NCBI RefSeq assembly: GCF_050624435.1
Contig: NC_134542.1
Span: 10,499,497-10,563,496 of the forward strand
Direction: 5' to 3'
From: Tenrec ecaudatus
Lineage: Eukaryota; Chordata; Mammalia; Afrosoricida; Tenrecidae
Length of the DNA: 64,000 bases
The translations under genes and the position numbers were made by a program. The notes under the pieces are model-generated. The model saw nothing but the letters and a program-made list of their open reading frames with translations. It had not been told where the DNA came from and made no database searches. This document shows, in pieces, positions 12,118 to 23,180 of this stretch (position 1 is the stretch's first letter; every line of letters starts with the position of its first letter).

Positions 12118-12277
12118 AAGGACCATTCTTTGTTATAATGTCCTCTGCTTTACAGGATGATTAGCATCATTCCGAACCTCTGCAAACTAGATGCCGCTCT
12201 CCTAATCATGATAAAAATAACTGTCAACACAATCAAATGTGCCCTGGGGGTTAAAAACACTAGTGTGTAGCTATCAG
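12118..12277 (+). mobile_element. MER5/MER58-type hAT-Charlie fossil
   Basis: Holds the remembered motif order of this old placental element: TTTGTTATAATGTCCTCTGC, then CTAGATGCCGCTCTCCTAAT, then AATGTGCCCTGGGGGTTAAA. About 160 bp, strongly diverged. Confidence 0.7.
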
Positions 12278-12279
12278 TG

Positions 12280-12784
12280 TCTTAGTCTCAGTACTTTAGA
12301 GAAACAAATCCACAGAAACAGAGAGAGATTTATATAAGATTAAGTGCACATCAAGAAAACATCCCAACCCAGTGCTGCCCAAGCCCACATGTTAAGCATT
12401 AACCCATATGTCTGACACCAATCCACAAAGTCCTCCTCTATCTCACAAAACAGACACAATGATGCCGACTGCAGGAGGAAAGCTGAGTCAGTGAGTGTAT
12501 AAGCATCTCAGCGCTGGCAGGAGTCTCCACACGGCTGCTCCAGCACCCAGGACTGTATCGGGGTAGGTCCGTGCGGCTTCTCCTTGGGGATGTCCTGCAG
12601 GAAGTGAGCCTTCCAAGCTGAAGTAGGGAACTGGCTAAGGCAGCTGCACCCTGGACTGACCATCAGAAAGAAAGATACCTGAGAACTAGAAAGGCAAGGC
12701 TCACGGAGCCATTTATCCCTCTACCCTTCAATTAAACTCACATGTGTTTATCAGCCAGGTTGGCACAATAAACTAACTACCTCA
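12280..12784 (-). mobile_element. Solo LTR fossil, ERVL/MLT2-like
   Basis: About 505 bp in reverse orientation with 5-bp flanks CAGTG (12275-12279 and 12785-12789). One of a set of related copies in the window; only an LTR, with no internal retroviral sequence. The family name rests on similarity of both ends to remembered MLT2 sequence. Confidence 0.65.
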
Positions 12785-12789
12785 CAGTG

Positions 12790-14689
12790 TAAACAGTGCT
12801 TTGAGGGGACAGGGTCTGAGGATTTGTAGGGTGTTTCGGTAAAAAAGGGAGGAGCCTGCGTCCTCCAGTCTTAAAAAAAAAAGACAGGAAAAAACAAAGG
12901 GCTGGATAGCCCTTGTCTCCCAACCAAATTTAGTAGCTACTAATGTTGAACAGTATAGTAGGAGCCTTAAATAAAGATTTGAATTACACACAGATTTGGG
13001 ACTCAAGAGCTGGAAACAAAGAGGAACGAATAGTAGTTGAAAAACATGGTCTTGCTGACTGACAAAAAACTGGAAATGGCACCACAGGATTTTGCAAAAC
13101 CAATGACTCATTCCTAGAAAATTCCTTTTCCCAGATGGAATTCACAAAAATCAAATGGATTACATCTGTGGGAAGAGATGATGGAAAAGCTCAATATCAG
13201 CAGGTACACATGGGACAGGGGTTGACTGGAGAAGAGACCATCAATTGTTCACACGTAAGTTCAGACTGAAGCTGGAGAATATTCAGACAGGGGAGACACA
13301 TCAAAATCTAACAAGACAATATAGCAATCACTCTACTACAGTTGCATGAATTGCCACAGGAAGGAACAGAGAGGGAGAATGATTATTGTTTGGTGACAAT
13401 CTGGGGCCACCTCTAAGGGAAAGCTTTGGTGCTCAGCCTTTGAGGGATAGTGGAGTTGTTTAACAATAGGATAAAATTAGTGAGGACGCTAAAAATCTAG
13501 AAAGAAGAGACATGAAATATGAGTATGGCAGTCTGAGACACAACTACGAGCTTGATGGAAGCAGAAGACAGGCTGTGAGCTGAGGAAGGCCCTGGACTTG
13601 AGACAGGGAATGGAAATTGAAGCTGCATTTTCAGACTTTTTACTGCTGCTCAAGGAGCCACAGATGTATTCTGTGGGCAGGAGGGCTTTTAAGCAAAGGC
13701 GTTACAAGCCCAGATCTGCATAGTAGAGGAGTGACATCAGCAAAGGTATGGGGGTCCCGCTATGTTTTCTCTTACAGATGGAAAAATTATCGTTAACACT
13801 CACTTTGTTCACAAGTAAAGGGATCCTCATGGCTGTAAGATGTGTTTTTCTCTCTCTCCTATCATGGCAAGTTGAATAATATGGATTGTGCTCTCACACT
13901 CTAAGCTTCTTGGGGATGAAACATATCTTAATCATCTGTAAGTTCTTCCGTATATCCCACTACTCCTTCTTATCCAGAGTAGATGTCCGAAAGGTCTTGG
14001 GAGGACTGAGATTTTGACTTACATGTGATGATGCTTAGGCATGAATCCTAGGAACACAATTTGATTTTGTAATTCTCTTGGCTTCCCAGAGACAAGCACC
14101 TCCTACAAAGCTGCTCAGGACACCTTATGTAACTACCTTCAGGCTTGTGTAAATATAGCCTTTTAATGAGCATTTGCCTCTTATTTTAGTTATGTACTAT
14201 TTATTTGTTGGTTTGTTTGTTTTAGCTTTGCCCAATTTTTAACCAGTCACACCACCAGGGCTGCAATCTAACTGCTAGAAATAATAACTCGTTTGTTCCA
14301 TCATATTTGGGACAGTGAACAGTTCCTGATTATTGACTCCTGCATTTCAGACAAGCAGCTGTCTGGCCATCTGGGAGCCTACATGACAGGCATGGACCCT
14401 CAGACACCTGTGCCTCTTGTTTTCTTGCCCAAGCACAATACAGAGGCAGAACCTATTTTCAAGAGACATATGATGAGCAGTAGAAACAGCCTTCACTGAA
14501 TAGAAAGAAAGAAACAGTCTTCCTCAGCGTTCTCTGTTCCATGGACCATAAAAACTCCAAAGTGCTCCTTTGGTCTGCACTACCCAATTGCACACCGTGT
14601 GCTGTCTGATTCTCAAATTGCATGATCTCTGCCATTGTTCTAACTTTATTTAGACTCTTAGGAATTATTCAACGTCTGGGGTCTTTACA
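12790..14689. other. Intergenic, unassigned
   Basis: 1.9 kb with no AfroSINE; A-rich parts near 12860-13100 could be old LINE sequence but nothing specific can be claimed. Confidence 0.45.
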
Positions 14690-14775
14690 GAAGTAGCCCT
14701 TGTGGCCTTTCTTCTGTTTGTGGTGGGTTTGAACCTTCAACCTTTAGGGTAGCAGGTGATGCTGAACCACATCTC
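14690..14775 (-). mobile_element. AfroSINE head fragment
   Basis: TGGTGGGTTTGAACCTTCAA and AGGGTAGCAGGTGATGC are the reverse complement of the tRNA-like head. Confidence 0.55.
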
Positions 14776-15384
14776 GTCCCATTCAAGTTCCATATCCATC
14801 TCCAACCTCATGTTCTCCTTTCCTGTTGAGGCCGCTCTTTCCCAGGTTTTCCCCTTCTGTCATTACCAACATGTATCGATTTCCTTTGGAAGATTTCTAC
14901 CACTCTAGTGTCCCATTATCACTATGTTCTGCATGCTTTAGACCCCGTTTGTGACAGGGACTGCTGAGTTCTACCATGAGGCTCCCAACACCACAAAGTC
15001 CAGGTGCAAAGAGTGATGACGTGGGTCCAAGTCTTTCTTCGCACCAGACGGCCAGGGCGTTACCTCGAGCACAGATGAAGTCAGAACAAGAGTTTCTCTC
15101 CGTGCAGAGGGAAAGGCAATGAGTCACCAGCTACTGAAGCAGAATGAAGGTGGGTGAGACCAAGGAGGCCTTCTCCTTTCAGGGCATTGGACTCCACTCT
15201 TGCTGCTTATGTGCTATTTGGGAAGGTTAGTCCAGCCTACTATTTCAAGCTCCTTGACAATTACTTTAAACCAAGCGATATTTTTAATAGCAAAGGCAGT
15301 AGGCCACATGCTGACCTTTGGTGAAACCCATGAGAATGTCTCACTTTAAAAAAAATTATATATCTCTTTCTTCATGGGTTTCTT

Positions 15385-15500
15385 CTTTTAAAAGAGAGCA
15401 AGGAAGTAGACGCCAAAGCTGTGACTTCGAGTCCCAACTGAGTGTGTCCTTAAGCATGTTACTCGGTGTATCTGAAATTAAGCATTTTTCTTTGTGTCTT
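15385..15500 (+). mobile_element. MIR fossil
   Basis: TGTGACTTCGAGTCCCAACT, a GTGTGTCCTTAAGCATGTTA core and a pyrimidine-poor end follow MIR order; highly diverged. Confidence 0.5.
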
Positions 15501-15603
15501 TTTAAAATGACAAATAGAGCCTAAGGATGGCCAAATTTATAAATTCACTTCCAAATGGAATGTCCTACAGATTGCTGTTTGGTGAAAACCAATATGTATA
15601 TCT

Positions 15604-15640
15604 CAAACCCACTGCCATCGAGTAGATGCTGACTCATAGA
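15604..15640 (-). mobile_element. AfroSINE 3' scrap
   Basis: AACCCACTGCCATCGAGTAG then TGCTGACTCATAG. Confidence 0.75.
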
Positions 15641-15885
15641 AAAGTGGGTGAAGGGAGACAGCAGTTAGTGTAAGACATGAAATAATAATAATTTATAAAT
15701 TATCAAGGGTTCATGAGGGAGGGAGAGTGAGGAAAATATGAGGAGCTGCTACCAAGGGCTCAAGTAGAAAGAAAATGTTTTGAAAATGATGATGACAACA
15801 AATGTACAAATGTGCTTGACACAATAGGTGTATGTATGGATTGTGATAAGAGCTGTAAGAGCCCCAGTAAAATGATTTTTTAAGA
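15641..15885 (+). mobile_element. LINE-like 3' end copy
   Basis: Same family, from GTGGGTGAAGGGAGACAG to an AGTAAAATGATTTTTT tail. It follows a scrap of AfroSINE 3' end (15604-15640) and precedes L1-derived sequence. Confidence 0.75.
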
Positions 15886-15949
15886 AAAGGAAAAATATAA
15901 TAATAAGATAAATAAAAGCCCCCCTCCAAAAGAAAAGGTTTCATTAAAA

Positions 15950-16760
15950 GAGTTAAAAGAGATCCCACAGCTTGGGGAAAAAATTAACAATGATACATCA
16001 GACAAAAGAACTAATTTCAAGAATCTAGGGGGAAAACTGCAACACCTTATGAAAATAAATACAAATAGCCCAATTGAAAAATGGGCACAAGACAAGAATA
16101 AACCGTTTACTAAAGATGACATCCAGGCAGCCAAGAAGCATATGAAAAAATTCCCATTTTAACAATAAGAGAAATACAAATTATACAACCATGAGATACC
16201 ACATTTTTTTTCAAAACACACACACACAAAACAGAATAATAACTTCTGGAGAAGATGTGGAGCTATTGGAACATTCATGCAGTGCTGGCAAGTGTGTCGA
16301 GTCATGCAACCACTGTGGAAACCAGCAGGGCATGTCCCCAAACACATACAAAGGCAAACACCTTATGTTTCTGCAGTCTCGCTCCTTGGTGTCTGCTCTA
16401 GAGAAGTAAGAAACAAAGCAGGAACAGACATATGCACATCTATGTTTACTGAAGCAATTTCTATAATAGCCAAAGATATTTTTTTAAATGACTATAGAGG
16501 AATGGCTAAAGAAACTCAGGTATAGTCTTACAAGGGAATGTTATACATCAATAAAAAGCATCGACAATTCTGTTACACACATTAAGATATGGACAAAATA
16601 AGAGATCATTATGCTTGGCAAAGTCCGTCAGTTCCACAAGATAAATAGTTTAGAACACCACTCTAAAGAAAAGGGAAAGAAAAGAAATATAGTTTTTTAG
16701 ACCAAAAGATAAGACTTTGAAAACTGCAAGGAGGCCATAGGTGGCAGCAGGGATGGGGAG
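15950..16760 (+). mobile_element. L1 ORF2 end and 3' region, decayed
   Basis: Matches the end of L1 ORF2 as seen in all placentals: CAAGAATCTAGGG, AATTGAAAAATGGGCACAAG, AACCATGAGATACCACA, TTCTGGAGAAGATGTGGAGC, ACTGAAGCAATTTCTATAAT and AATAGCCAAAGAT. The frame is broken by stops and it is truncated at the 5' side. Confidence 0.85.
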
Positions 16761-16802
16761 AGGGAGCGGATGAAAACTAGGGCGGGGGAGAGGAGTGTGA
16801 GA

Positions 16803-16893
16803 ACACACACGCACACACGCACACACATGCACACGCACACACGCACACACACGCACGCACGCACACGCACACACACGCGCACACACACACACT
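16803..16893 (+). repeat. (CA)n/(CACG)n array
   Basis: Dinucleotide run with CG every 8-12 bases, i.e. retained CpG; at the end of the L1-derived stretch. Confidence 0.95.
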
Positions 16894-17360
16894 TGGTGGG
16901 AGGCTTCAGGACAAGAGGGATTGTGCAAGTACGTAGAATCTGTTTCTCTTTGTAACTATCATCTTCCACCAACAAAAGAGAACAGCAAATATATATCTGT
17001 GTGTAAGATACATATATAAACAAAAACCAAAAAAATTAAAGTTAATGTTTTTCTAAAAAAGAGAGAGAAGCGTCATAGCTTAAAAAAAAATTTTTTTTTC
17101 AAAAAGAAATGAATGTGTTCTGGAAGGAGCGGAAGGCAAACCGCTCCGCAGGGCCGTGCTGGCAAGCCCTTGGAGGATAGTGAAGTCTGACAAGGAGCAT
17201 GTGACGGGAGTCCAAGCGTGGGCAGCTTCTGAGCCTGGAGAGTGGAGGATGGCTTGGCCAGATGGTCCTGATGTGGAATAGCCAGCCTTGTATTGACGAT
17301 CTCTCTCTGGGTGCTCCATGCTCAGACTCCTCTAATTTATTTATAACTGGGAACAAATTT

Positions 17361-17382
17361 TGCACACACACACACACACACT
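17361..17382 (+). repeat. (CA)n microsatellite
   Basis: About ten CA units. Confidence 0.9.
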
Positions 17383-17454
17383 AAACAACAGGTCCTGAGA
17401 TTTGGAGGTGTGAGGGGACCTGACAATGGCAGCGAAGTTAACAACAATAATAAA

Positions 17455-17540
17455 CGCTTCGTCTGTGTGCCAGACTCTCTAAGTGCTTTATATTGATTAA
17501 CCTGGTTAGGATCCACAACAGCTGTGAAGGCAGCATTACT
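17455..17540 (-). mobile_element. MIR fossil
   Basis: CTCTAAGTGCTTTATATTGA with TTAACCTGGTTAGGATCCAC is the reverse complement of the MIR 3' half. Confidence 0.7.
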
Positions 17541-17765
17541 ATGTGTTAGCTGCTATCAAGTTCACCAAGACTCATAGTGACCCTGTCCATGAGAAAAACT
17601 CGGCCCTGTTCTAGGTCACTCCCACGATAATGTTGCAGAACGGCCCGCTGGACTCAATAGGATTTCCAGAGACTGGTTTTTAGAAGTAGATCCACCAGAA
17701 TTTTATTCTGAGTCCATCTTAATCTGGAAGCTCTACTGAGCCCTGGCCAGCAGCTCAGCCATGAC
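17540..17765 (-). mobile_element. SINE of the tRNA-Gly type, truncated
   Basis: Body matches 44276-44480 (TTTTTAGAAGTAGATC, AATCTGGAAGCTCTACTGA) and its 3' end shows GACTCATAGTGACCCTGTCC; the tRNA-like head is missing. Confidence 0.6.
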
Positions 17766-18335
17766 AAAGAGGACACATACCCCAACAGGAGGCCACGTGG
17801 CAGCATGAAGAGGCAGATCTAGCCAAAAGCACACTGGAAACTGAGTCATAAGTCCTGTTTGGAGCATTTGACTGTAGGAGGCAAAGAGTGTTTTGCAGGG
17901 TAGCAAGTGCCGAAGCTGACTCCTGATGGGCCAGGGAGTGAAAAGAGTCTTCTCTTAAGTTAAGACATTGGGACAGTTTGGACCCGGTCACTCATTGCAT
18001 GCTGGAAACAACTCCTGCTCTTTCCGAGTCTGGGCATGAGCTACTCCCCTGACTGAGTAATGGACAGGACCCGTGACACGGAACAACCCGCAGGAAATCC
18101 GTCAACCCTGCCCGGGGCTACATGGGTCGTTTCCACAGGACAGAAGCAGATCACATATGGTGATCTACCTGGAGTGGAGTGTGTGATGGTCTACTGAATA
18201 GCATCCCCTCTCTCTCTCCATTCTCTGATTTTTCACAGGAATTCACCTGTCTCCGCAGAGCCCAGATGATGCTCCAGGCTGATCTAAGAACATCACAGCT
18301 CAGCCCTCGCCGGCGTCGTGTGTGATGGGAAATGG

Positions 18336-18571
18336 TGACAGAATGCGCACTGGCCTTGCAAAAGGAAATCTGGCTGTAAGTCTTAGTTGCCACTGACCAC
18401 CAAGGTATCTTGAGTCAGTGGCAAATCATTCCCCTTTCTGAGCCTCAGTTTCTTTTTCTCTAAAAGCACATGTGAGTACACCTTCACCACAGGACTATTG
18501 TCAGCATTCATACTGGCAAGGTTCACAAGCATGCTTTGTCCATTGCAAGGCACTACACAAAGTATAATAAA
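18336..18571 (+). mobile_element. MIR, nearly full length
   Basis: GGCAAATCATTCCCCTTTCT and GAGCCTCAGTTTCTTTTTCT form the conserved core; the 3' end reaches AAGGCACTACACAAAGTATA followed by ATAAA. Confidence 0.8.
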
Positions 18572-18712
18572 GGCTCCCTGGTTGGTCTGATTTGGGCTGC
18601 TAACTGCAAGGCCGGCAGTTCAAACCCACCATCTGCTCTGAAGGATGAAACTATCCACCATCACCCTTTTCTGCGAATCCAAAGCGACGCAATGGCAGTG
18701 AATTTGGTTTAA
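18572..18712 (+). mobile_element. AfroSINE
   Basis: GGCTGCTAACTGCAAGGCCG head and GCGACGCAATGGCAGTGAAT tail; internal deletion. Confidence 0.85.
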
Positions 18713-18725
18713 CCAAAGTATAAGG

Positions 18726-18908
18726 CAGTGATTCTCAACCTTCCTAATGCCGTGACCCTTTAATACAGTTCCTCATGTTGTGGTGACCCCCCCCCAACCA
18801 TAAAATTATGTCCATTGCTACTTCATCACTGTCATTTTGCTACTGTTAAAAATCAGGCGACCCCTGTGAAAGGGTCGTTCAACCCCCAAAGGGGGTTGAG
18901 AACCACTG
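18726..18908 (+). mobile_element. Short non-autonomous hAT element, SPIN-like
   Basis: 183 bp with terminal inverted repeats: it begins CAGTGATTCTCAACC and ends GGTTGAGAACCACTG. It is flanked by an 8-bp duplication, GTATAAGG at 18718-18725 and GTTTAAGG at 18909-18916 (7 of 8), the length made by hAT transposases. The interior is as I remember the SPIN non-autonomous elements of tenrec, bushbaby, bats and murine rodents. It carries no coding capacity. It sits between two AfroSINEs. Confidence 0.8.
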
Positions 18909-18914
18909 GTTTAA

Positions 18915-19099
18915 GGAGTCATACTTGAGTGCTAGACTATTAGTCAGTGGGTCATGGTCTGGACCAGCTCTACCATGGACAGAAGAGGCGGCTTTCTGCC
19001 TCTGTAGGATGTCAGCCCTGGGAAACGCTGGGGAATAGTTCCACTCAGTCCTCTGTAGTTTCCATGAGCTAATCAACTTGACAGCATTAGTTTTGTTGC
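18915..19099 (+). mobile_element. AfroSINE, diverged
   Basis: Begins within a few bases of the SPIN-like element; 3' part TTCCATGAGCTAATCAACTT and GACAGCATTAGTTTTGTTG. Confidence 0.6.
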
Positions 19100-19117
19100 T
19101 GGGGGACAGAGGGTAAA

Positions 19118-19319
19118 GGAGAGCCACTGACAGAGTGATTAAGCAGCTTGGCTGCTAATCCAACAAAGTTCAGTGATCTAAACCCCACCAGTCTCTCTGT
19201 GGGAGACAAATATGGCAGGCTGCTTCTGTACAGGTGTGTGGCCTTGGAACTTTGGAAGCATTCTCCCCTGTCCTATGGTGTCACTATCGGTCACCATCAA
19301 CTTGACGGAAACCAGTTTA
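19118..19319 (+). mobile_element. AfroSINE
   Basis: GGCTGCTAATCCAACAAAGT head, CACCAGTCTCTCTGTGGGAG middle, AACTTGACGGAAACCAGTTT tail. Confidence 0.8.
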
Positions 19320-19757
19320 AGAAATCTAAGGGTATGTCATCAGCATGATTCCAAAATCCTTGTCTGTATTTTGGAAAGGTCACACCAACTGATGCCTGAT
19401 GAAAAAGCAGCACTGGAGTCTACAGAGACAGAGTTAAAACCAGGCAGAGTATTTATAAATACAGTTCTTAGCTAGACTAGGCTATATTTGACAGGTGATT
19501 CTCAAGGAATAGTTCAACTCTCAAGTTCGTGGACCTATGAATAGAAGCTATAACTGAGAAGAGTCAATTCAAGTCTCAAGTAAAGTTGCTATGATGTGAC
19601 AGGACATAAATAATTTATGAATGAAATTTCTGTATTTATGCTCTCTGGTTCACTGTACATATTTTCCTATATCTATATTATTTCCTAAATATCTCCTTGT
19701 CTGTTTTATCTCAACTCTTAGTTCCTTAAAAAGACAGGTCTCTGATATTTTATTTTT

Positions 19758-19773
19758 GAAAGAATGTTGGTCG
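19758..19773 (+). repeat. Left target-site duplication of ZNF706 retrocopy
   Basis: GAAAGAATGTTGGTCG, identical to 20443-20458. Confidence 0.95.
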
Positions 19774-20442
19774 GGAGGCGGCAGAAGCGGTACTGGGCGC
19801 GCTCCCGGCTTCCTCTCCCTCCGGCGACCTCCGCCGGCCCTCTGAAGCTGCGCGGCCTCTCCGACGCAGGACTGTTCCAGCCCGGATATGGCTCGTGGGC
19901 AGCAGAAGATCCAGTCTCAGCAGAAAAATGCCAAAAAGCAAGCTGGACAAAAGAAGAAACAAGGACATGACCAAAAGGCTGCTGCCAAAGCTGCTTTAAT
20001 ATATACCTGCACTGTCTGTAGGACACAAATGCCAGACCCTAAGACCTTCAAGCAGCACTTTGAAAGCAAACATCCTAAGACTCCACTTCCTCCAGAATTG
20101 GCTGATGTTCAAGAATAAAGTTGTTCACAGGTGAATTCATGACACCTTTGACTCTTCTACTGTCTCAGACCTTAGGTAACAAGCCTGCAGCTGCTTTTCT
20201 ACAAACTGTTGATCAGCAAAAATAAAGGGGCCACAGAAACACTCATTTTAATGCTGTTCCCTTTTGGGCGTCATGCAAAGACAATTCTGTGTCAATGTAC
20301 AGGTGACTCTGATTTGAAAATCCAAAAATCAGTCCCTCCTTGTTAAAAAAAAATTTTTACAATTGTAATTATATTGATGTTCATATTGTGTAAAATAACT
20401 CATTTAATAAAGTAGTACTTTGATTTTACAACAACAACAAAA
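19774..20442 (+). pseudogene. ZNF706: Full-length processed retrocopy of ZNF706
   Basis: An intronless copy of a spliced mRNA: GC-rich 5' UTR (19774-19887), reading frame (19888-20118), 3' UTR with AATAAA at 20406-20411 and an impure A-rich tail (20429-20442). It is bounded by a perfect 16-bp direct repeat, 19758-19773 and 20443-20458, preceded on the left by five T, which fits L1-type endonuclease cutting. The 5' UTR still holds many CpG dinucleotides, which decay fast in methylated DNA, so the insertion looks recent. It lies in the 27-kb gap between SPHKAP and DAW1. Classed here as retrocopy; whether it is expressed cannot be read from sequence. Confidence 0.93.
19888..20118 (+). CDS. ZNF706: Intact ZNF706-like reading frame in the retrocopy
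   Basis: Seventy-six residues starting MARGQQKIQSQQKNAKKQAG, with a single C2H2 zinc finger: Cys41, Cys44, His57 and His62 in CTVCRTQMPDPKTFKQHFES. The basic, Gln/Lys-rich N-terminus is complete. Compared with the human protein as I remember it, only the last residue differs (Glu for Ala). ZNF706 is a small nuclear zinc-finger protein reported to repress Klf4 translation or transcription in stem cells. The AATAAA that overlaps the stop codon (from 20114) may be used as an early poly(A) signal. No promoter is visible upstream except the transported 5' UTR; an ATG inside the duplicated target site (19764) would open an overlapping upstream frame if transcription began further upstream. Confidence 0.85.
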   Translation: MARGQQKIQSQQKNAKKQAGQKKKQGHDQKAAAKAALIYTCTVCRTQMPDPKTFKQHFESKHPKTPLPPELADVQE

Positions 20443-20458
20443 GAAAGAATGTTGGTCG
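20443..20458 (+). repeat. Right target-site duplication of ZNF706 retrocopy
   Basis: Exact 16-bp match to 19758-19773, directly after the A-rich tail. Confidence 0.95.
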
Positions 20459-20675
20459 TGGAAAGCATAGAGCAATCACTTTGCACTGCCGTATGGACTC
20501 CAGTCCTAACAGTGTGTGGACATTCCAAAGCCCCACCATGCCAAGGATCCTTGATCTTCCACACACCATTTACACAGACTAGAATTCACATTCTCAACTA
20601 GTGGACGCAGAAGACTCACCTTTTTGCGATATATTTGTCCCATCACAGTGTCTCGTGACTTCCACCTTTGTATGT

Positions 20676-20835
20676 TGGTGTTAAGTGTTGAGAGTTGGCA
20701 CCAACCCAAATAACCCTATGGACGACCGACCAAAGCGTCGCCGTACCCTGTGCCATCCTTGCAGTAGTTGGAGCTCATTGTTGCAGCCACTCGGTCAATA
20801 CACCTTGTTGCGAGCCTTCCTCTTTTATGCTGCCT
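20676..20835 (-). mobile_element. RTE/BovB-like LINE 3' fragment
   Basis: Reverse complement carries the GGCTGCAACAA and GAGGAAGG blocks that encode the end of the RTE reading frame (R-G-R-P..R-W-I-D type). Confidence 0.65.
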
Positions 20836-20949
20836 TTCTGCCGGAGACTGGTCTCTCATTTACTATCTGGATTTCTCCAATAAATTGTTTAGCTTCTTAA
20901 ATTTCAGTGAGTTTGTGAAGTTTAACTTAGTCATTCTGCATTCATGAAT

Positions 20950-21066
20950 GATCAGTTGACACAGTGGCTGCAACAATGGGTTCAAACATAGCAACAATTG
21001 TGAGGACAGGTGGTGTTTCCTTCTGTCCGACACAAGGTCACTGTGAGTCGGAAGCTAACCACGACA
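20950..21066 (+). mobile_element. RTE/BovB-like LINE 3' end
   Basis: TTGACACAGTGGCTGCAACA, CAACAATTGTGAGGACAG and GGTCACTGTGAGTCGGAA. The last motif is also the AfroSINE 3' end, which is why this LINE is thought to mobilise AfroSINEs. Confidence 0.75.
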
Positions 21067-21603
21067 TATATTACTTGCCTGATAATAAATGTAAAAAACT
21101 TTATTCCCTTAGTTCAAGATGAAGCATTTTTTAAAAGTATGTCTAATCCCATGCCTACATTTTATTCAGTTACAATTGTGATTCCAGAGACCTGGAAGCA
21201 CATTCACTGAACAGTTTTCATCATGTCTGGATAAGAGTTGAAGGCAAACTGGTGCACCATGCTGACCACTCCGATCACACCATTTCAAACTGAGCACACA
21301 CAAACTTTGAGGGAAGTTAACAGTAAATCCCATTCCTATCTGCTAACCAAGGGATGAGATCATTCTTCTGAATCCTCAAAGTAGGCTATTCTCCATTTAT
21401 TGTTAATATAGATGATGTGGAAAACATAAAGGATACAGGGGTTTTACTGATTAGAGATGAGGATGCCCAATGCAGTTCTCGCTGATAAGTATTCATGGTC
21501 ACCTGAGAAAGCAGACTCAAGTGCTGATCTTTTCAGAGCATGCTTGTGTGTGTTTATCTCAGTAGTTCCACTGTGGGCTCTCTGCCAGCATCCCTTCCAG
21601 AAA
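21067..21603. other. Intergenic, nothing recognised
   Basis: No coding or repeat signal between the RTE end and the next AfroSINE. Confidence 0.5.
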
Positions 21604-21791
21604 CCGAAACCAGACTCCACAGCCCCCCAGCCAATGCTGACTCAAATTGACCCCTGTGGCTTTCTGAGACTTTAACTGTTCATGGGACTAGGAAGCTCAC
21701 TCTTTCCCCCAAAGAGCTACTGGTGGTTTCGAACCACTGACCATGAGGATCGAAGCCCAATGCGTAACCACCACACCCCCAGGGCTCCAGG
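21604..21791 (-). mobile_element. AfroSINE
   Basis: CTGTGGCTTTCTGAGACTTT, GGTGGTTTCGAACCACTGAC and CCCCAGGGCTCC at the head (reverse). Confidence 0.85.
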
Positions 21792-22316
21792 GCCACCATC
21801 CCTGGTGATGATTCTGTGGCATCAACTTGGAAAGGGTGAATCTGAAATGCAGTTTGATTACTGGAAAATATGCTTTCAAATTAGCATCGGAAACTGCCTT
21901 CAATTAACTCAACCCTAGACTCAGTAAACACACACATAGAATTGTTCAACTAGATTTGGAATAAAATATCTTAAAACAGATACCCAGTTAAACATGCACC
22001 ATGGACAGCTTCAGAATGTCTGAGGAGTAGACACTGAGGCTTGGTAGTTTGATAGAAACAAGAGTTTCTCTGACGACATACATCTTCTATGTTGATTTGA
22101 GGTTAGTCCTGTCAAAGTTCATTGGTCAAAGCCACTCAAATCTGAAAATCCTGTGATTTATCTCGTTCATTTTCATCTTCATACTAAAGACCTCCCCTTA
22201 TAATGACACCTTTTCTGCTAGCTTGATCTTTCAATAAAGCACATAAGTGGCTGAAGATTTATTGAAAGTGAGTACAAAAGTAATGCTGGCCTGCTTCCTT
22301 TGAGAATGGGGGGGGG

Positions 22317-23178
22317 TTGTTTTAATCATTCTACTGGGGGCTCATACAACTCATCACAATCCATACATACATACATCATGTCAACCACATTTGTACATTT
22401 GTTGCCATCATCATTCTCAAAACATTTACTTTTTACTTGAGCCCTTGATATCAGCTCCTCATTTATCCCCCTTCCTCCCTGCTCCCCACTCTCTCGTGAA
22501 CCCTTGATAATTTATTACTATTATGTCCTATCTTACACTGTCCGATGTCTCCCTGCACCCACTTTTCTGGGGGGAGGCAGGGGAAAGGAGGTGGTGTGGA
22601 CCAACCCAGGGACAAGGAAACAAAAAGTGATTCAAAATTCGTGGCAAGGAGTGTGTGAGAGGCCTGGTAGGGATTCAGCAAGGGCAATGTAACTGAGAGA
22701 AATTACTGAAACCCAAATGAAGACTGAGCATGATAGTGGGACAGAAGAAAGCAAAAGGAAATAGAGGAATAAGCTAGGAGGCAAAGGGAATTTATAGAGT
22801 TCTAAATACAGGCATTATATATATGCAAACATATTTATATAGGATGGTGGGGAAATAGATCTACATGCATATATTTATAGGTTTAGTATTAAGGCTGCAG
22901 ATGGACATTGGACTTCCACTCAAGTACTTACTCAATGCAAGAACACTTTGTTCTATTAAGTTGACATTCCATAATGCACATCTTCCCAGCACAATCACTG
23001 AAGACAAATGTGTGTAAAAGCAAATGTGGTGAAGAAAGCTGATGGTGCCCGGCTATCAAAAGATATAGTGTCTGGGTCTTAAAGGCTTGAAGGTAAACAA
23101 ACAGCCATCTAGCTCAGAAGCAACAAAGCCCACATGGAAGAAGCACACCAGCCTGTGTGACCACAAGAATTGTGTTAT
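22317..23178. mobile_element. LINE-like insertion, 5' part inverted
   Basis: 22317-22565 is the 3' end of the common family on the minus strand (poly-T side first). 22566-23178 is upstream consensus in + orientation, ending with AAGAAGCACACCAGCCTGTG. The two arms point away from each other, as expected from twin priming, with the consensus between them deleted. CTTTGAGAAT near 22297 and CTTTGAGCAT near 23182 may be the target-site duplication. Confidence 0.65.
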
Positions 23179-23180
23179 TT

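Noticed and set aside
12790-13760. Old retroelement or pseudogene in the A-rich region
   Set aside because: No diagnostic motif could be matched, so no family was assigned.
16650-17023. Val/Cys-rich open frames on the minus strand
   Set aside because: Translation of the (CA)n/(CACG)n array.
19764-19970. Upstream open frame overlapping the ZNF706 copy
   Set aside because: Its ATG comes from the duplicated target site and the frame is the wrong one for ZNF706; not a gene in itself.
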